36,259 nucleotides of DNA. It comes from a bacterium. Lineage in GTDB: Bacteria; Verrucomicrobiota; Verrucomicrobiia; Limisphaerales; JAJXZI01. The stretch spans positions 1-36,259 of the forward strand of contig JAJXZI010000205.1 in assembly GCA_021780115.1 (NCBI GenBank), written 5' to 3'. The translations under genes and the position numbers were made by a program. The notes under the pieces are model-generated. The model was not told the origin of the DNA. It saw only the letters and a program-made list of their open reading frames with translations, and searched no databases. This document shows positions 34,820 through 36,259 of the stretch, one piece after another. Positions within the stretch are counted from its first letter, which is position 1. Each line of letters begins with the position of its first letter.

Positions 34820-36259
34820 TTAGGGCGTGACGGTCAAGGCCAGGGGCCGGTCCACGAAGCGGCCGGCCGCGTCGGTCAGTCGCACGGTGAAGTCATAAGT
34901 GTCCGCCGCCGGCGGCGTCCCGCTCAAAGTTCCGCCGGCGTTCAACACCAAGCCCGGTGGCAGACCGGGCGAGCCGGGAGAAAGCGACCAAGTGTAGGGC
35001 GGCGTCCCGCCGCTGCCGGCCAATGACGCGGTGTACGGCACCCCTGCCTGGCCCGGCGGGAGCGACGCGGTGGTGATCTGCATGATCGTCATGTTCTCCA
35101 GCATTGCGATGCTCACGCCGTTGGCATAGATGACCGGGGCGTTGGTGCTCTCATCGAAGGATCCCCAGATCGGCTCGACGAACGCGCTCAACTCATCCAT
35201 AAAGCTGGGGGACTGGTTGACGAAGGTCGGTCCCGCCTTGTTAAACGCGAACACCGTCGGGCTCTCGATCGTTCCCGGTCCGGAAAGCTGCGCCAGATGG
35301 TTGGCCGTATTGAAGTTGATGCTGCGCGAGTAATCGAACCAACCGGGCAGCACCGCCGGCCCCGGCAGAAAGTCCCGGGCCTGGAAGACAAAGTCGGGCT
35401 GGGTGGCGACCCGCTGGAGAGTTTGGACCCAATTGGTGCTGTTGGTGACGGCCACGGAGGTGTAGATGTTGGTCACCGGCCCCCAGGCCCGTCCCAGGAG
35501 CGAGTCGAAGTCCTGCCGCACAAACCGGATCGTCTCGATGCCGCGGCGCAGGCCGACGTTGGAGGTCAGGCACGAGACGGGATAGACGATGAACTGGTGG
35601 TTGGTAAAATAGTAAATAAGGCTGAGGGAATAGGACGGGCCGTTGCTGCTGGTGGTAAGCGTGTTGGTGTTGGCGACATTGGTGGAGACGATGATGGTAT
35701 TGGTAAACGTCACCAGCTTGACCAATTGCGTGCTGAGGAGCTGCACGCCGCAGGCGTTGGTGGGAATGACGTAGTAATCCCCGCTGACGATATTGGTCTG
35801 CATGGTTTGCAGGGTGACGTTGGTCACGAAGGTCCCCGGCGTGGCCCAAGGCTCGGTGGTCACGTTGGTGGTCAGGACAGTGACCGCGCCGGTGGCGGAG
35901 TAGGAATTGGTGATGACGTTGGCGAAACTGCGGAGGTAAGCCGCCAGGACGTTGGTGTCGTAAGTGAGGTTTGTCACCAGGGTGGCGGTGGAAGAGGAGG
36001 AGTTCCAAGGATAATTGGTGTAGTACACCAGGTAGTTGGTCGTGACAACGTTGGTGAACGCCGGCGTCGTGCTGGCGATCACCAAGTCCGGGTAAAGCGT
36101 CAGCAATGCGGCGTCGTTGTTGGTGAAGGATTGGGCGGCCAGCAGGGTCAGATTGGACGTGATTAGCAACTGCTGGGCGGTCGCCGCCGTGTTGGTGAAG
36201 AGCAGCGTGCTGTCCGCCGATGTGCTCTCCCAGTTCACATTGCCGGAGCGGTAGAGATA
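34820..36259 (-). CDS. C-terminal part of an exported protein with terminal Ig-like (He_PIG) domain (5' end outside window)
   Basis: The frame is open to the window edge, so 479 residues are visible and the start is missing. The sequence is extraordinarily rich in Thr-Asn pairs (for example NVVTTNYLVYYTNYPWN and TTSSNGPSYS). No known domain was recognised in residues 1-385. The last ~90 residues are a putative Ig-like domain of the He_PIG type, with TASLPPGQAGVPYTASL, GGTPPYTWSLSPG and GLPPGLVLNAGGTLSGTP. The gene lies 44 bases upstream of the 985-aa gene. It is probably a cell-surface or secreted protein; function is not recognisable. Confidence 0.8.
   Translation of the reverse strand, partial: YLYRSGNVNWESTSADSTLLFTNTAATAQQLLITSNLTLLAAQSFTNNDAALLTLYPDLVIASTTPAFTNVVTTNYLVYYTNYPWNSSSSTATLVTNLTYDTNVLAAYLRSFANVITNSYSATGAVTVLTTNVTTEPWATPGTFVTNVTLQTMQTNIVSGDYYVIPTNACGVQLLSTQLVKLVTFTNTIIVSTNVANTNTLTTSSNGPSYSLSLIYYFTNHQFIVYPVSCLTSNVGLRRGIETIRFVRQDFDSLLGRAWGPVTNIYTSVAVTNSTNWVQTLQRVATQPDFVFQARDFLPGPAVLPGWFDYSRSINFNTANHLAQLSGPGTIESPTVFAFNKAGPTFVNQSPSFMDELSAFVEPIWGSFDESTNAPVIYANGVSIAMLENMTIMQITTASLPPGQAGVPYTASLAGSGGTPPYTWSLSPGSPGLPPGLVLNAGGTLSGTPPAADTYDFTVRLTDAAGRFVDRPLALTVTP

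Noticed and set aside
31845..34823. 992-codon open frame on the + strand
   Set aside because: It is the antisense shadow of the 985-aa exported protein, which has a signal peptide and a strong Shine-Dalgarno sequence on the - strand.
15369..36259. PEP-CTERM or LPXTG anchoring of the giant proteins
   Set aside because: No PEP motif with a terminal hydrophobic segment and basic tail, and no LPXTG, is present at any visible C-terminus. They end in FYR-type beta domains instead.

Overview
The window is GC-rich DNA that reads like a Verrucomicrobiota genome (Limisphaerales/Pedosphaera-like). This is inferred from very large secreted proteins built from Calx-beta, delta-60, P-domain and DUF11 modules, from C-termini ending in a '(S)xFYR' tail, from strong Thr-Asn bias in the secreted proteins, and from an OmpL/BBP2-like porin. 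No rRNA or marker gene is present to prove the assignment. No tRNA, CRISPR array, insertion sequence or phage gene was seen, and no gene-free stretch exceeds 300 bases.

Region 1 (1-1277, + strand) is the 3' end of a secreted protein gene followed by a good intrinsic terminator.

Region 2 (1276-13318, - strand) is one urea acquisition and hydrolysis cluster. In transcription order it runs: outer-membrane porin, urtA (urea-binding protein), urtB and urtC (permeases), urtD and urtE (ATPases), ureD, a ureA-ureB fusion, ureC, ureF, ureG. Spacing is tight, with ATGA overlaps at urtB/urtC, urtD/urtE and urtE/ureD. Two larger gaps break it: a perfect hairpin sits between urtA and urtB, and 90 bases separate ureD from ureAB. 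The working model is that urea crosses the outer membrane through the porin, is captured by UrtA, is pumped in by UrtBCDE, and is hydrolysed by UreABC after nickel loading by UreD/F/G. ureE is absent from the cluster, and UreG carries a His-rich N-terminus that may partly replace it. A divergent LysR-type regulator (13542-14447, +) is the obvious candidate controller, with a dyad just upstream of its start.

Region 3 (14499-15331, - strand) holds a small CPXCG zinc-ribbon-like protein and coaE (dephospho-CoA kinase).

Region 4 (15369-36259, - strand) is about 21 kb of giant exported proteins. These are a subtilisin/sedolisin-like peptidase with three P-domains and six DUF11 domains (2265 aa), a 3143-aa protein with two blocks of seven delta-60 repeats (probably two seven-bladed propellers) embedded in about twelve Calx-beta domains, a 985-aa exported protein, and the C-terminal 479 residues of another exported protein that runs off the window end. 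The two largest share a duplicated C-terminal module (CARDB-like domain, P-domain, DUF11). Their function is unknown; surface display, adhesion or polymer handling is a guess. The most interesting material is this giant-protein locus, including the His-to-Glu change in the peptidase, together with the ureE-less urease cluster.
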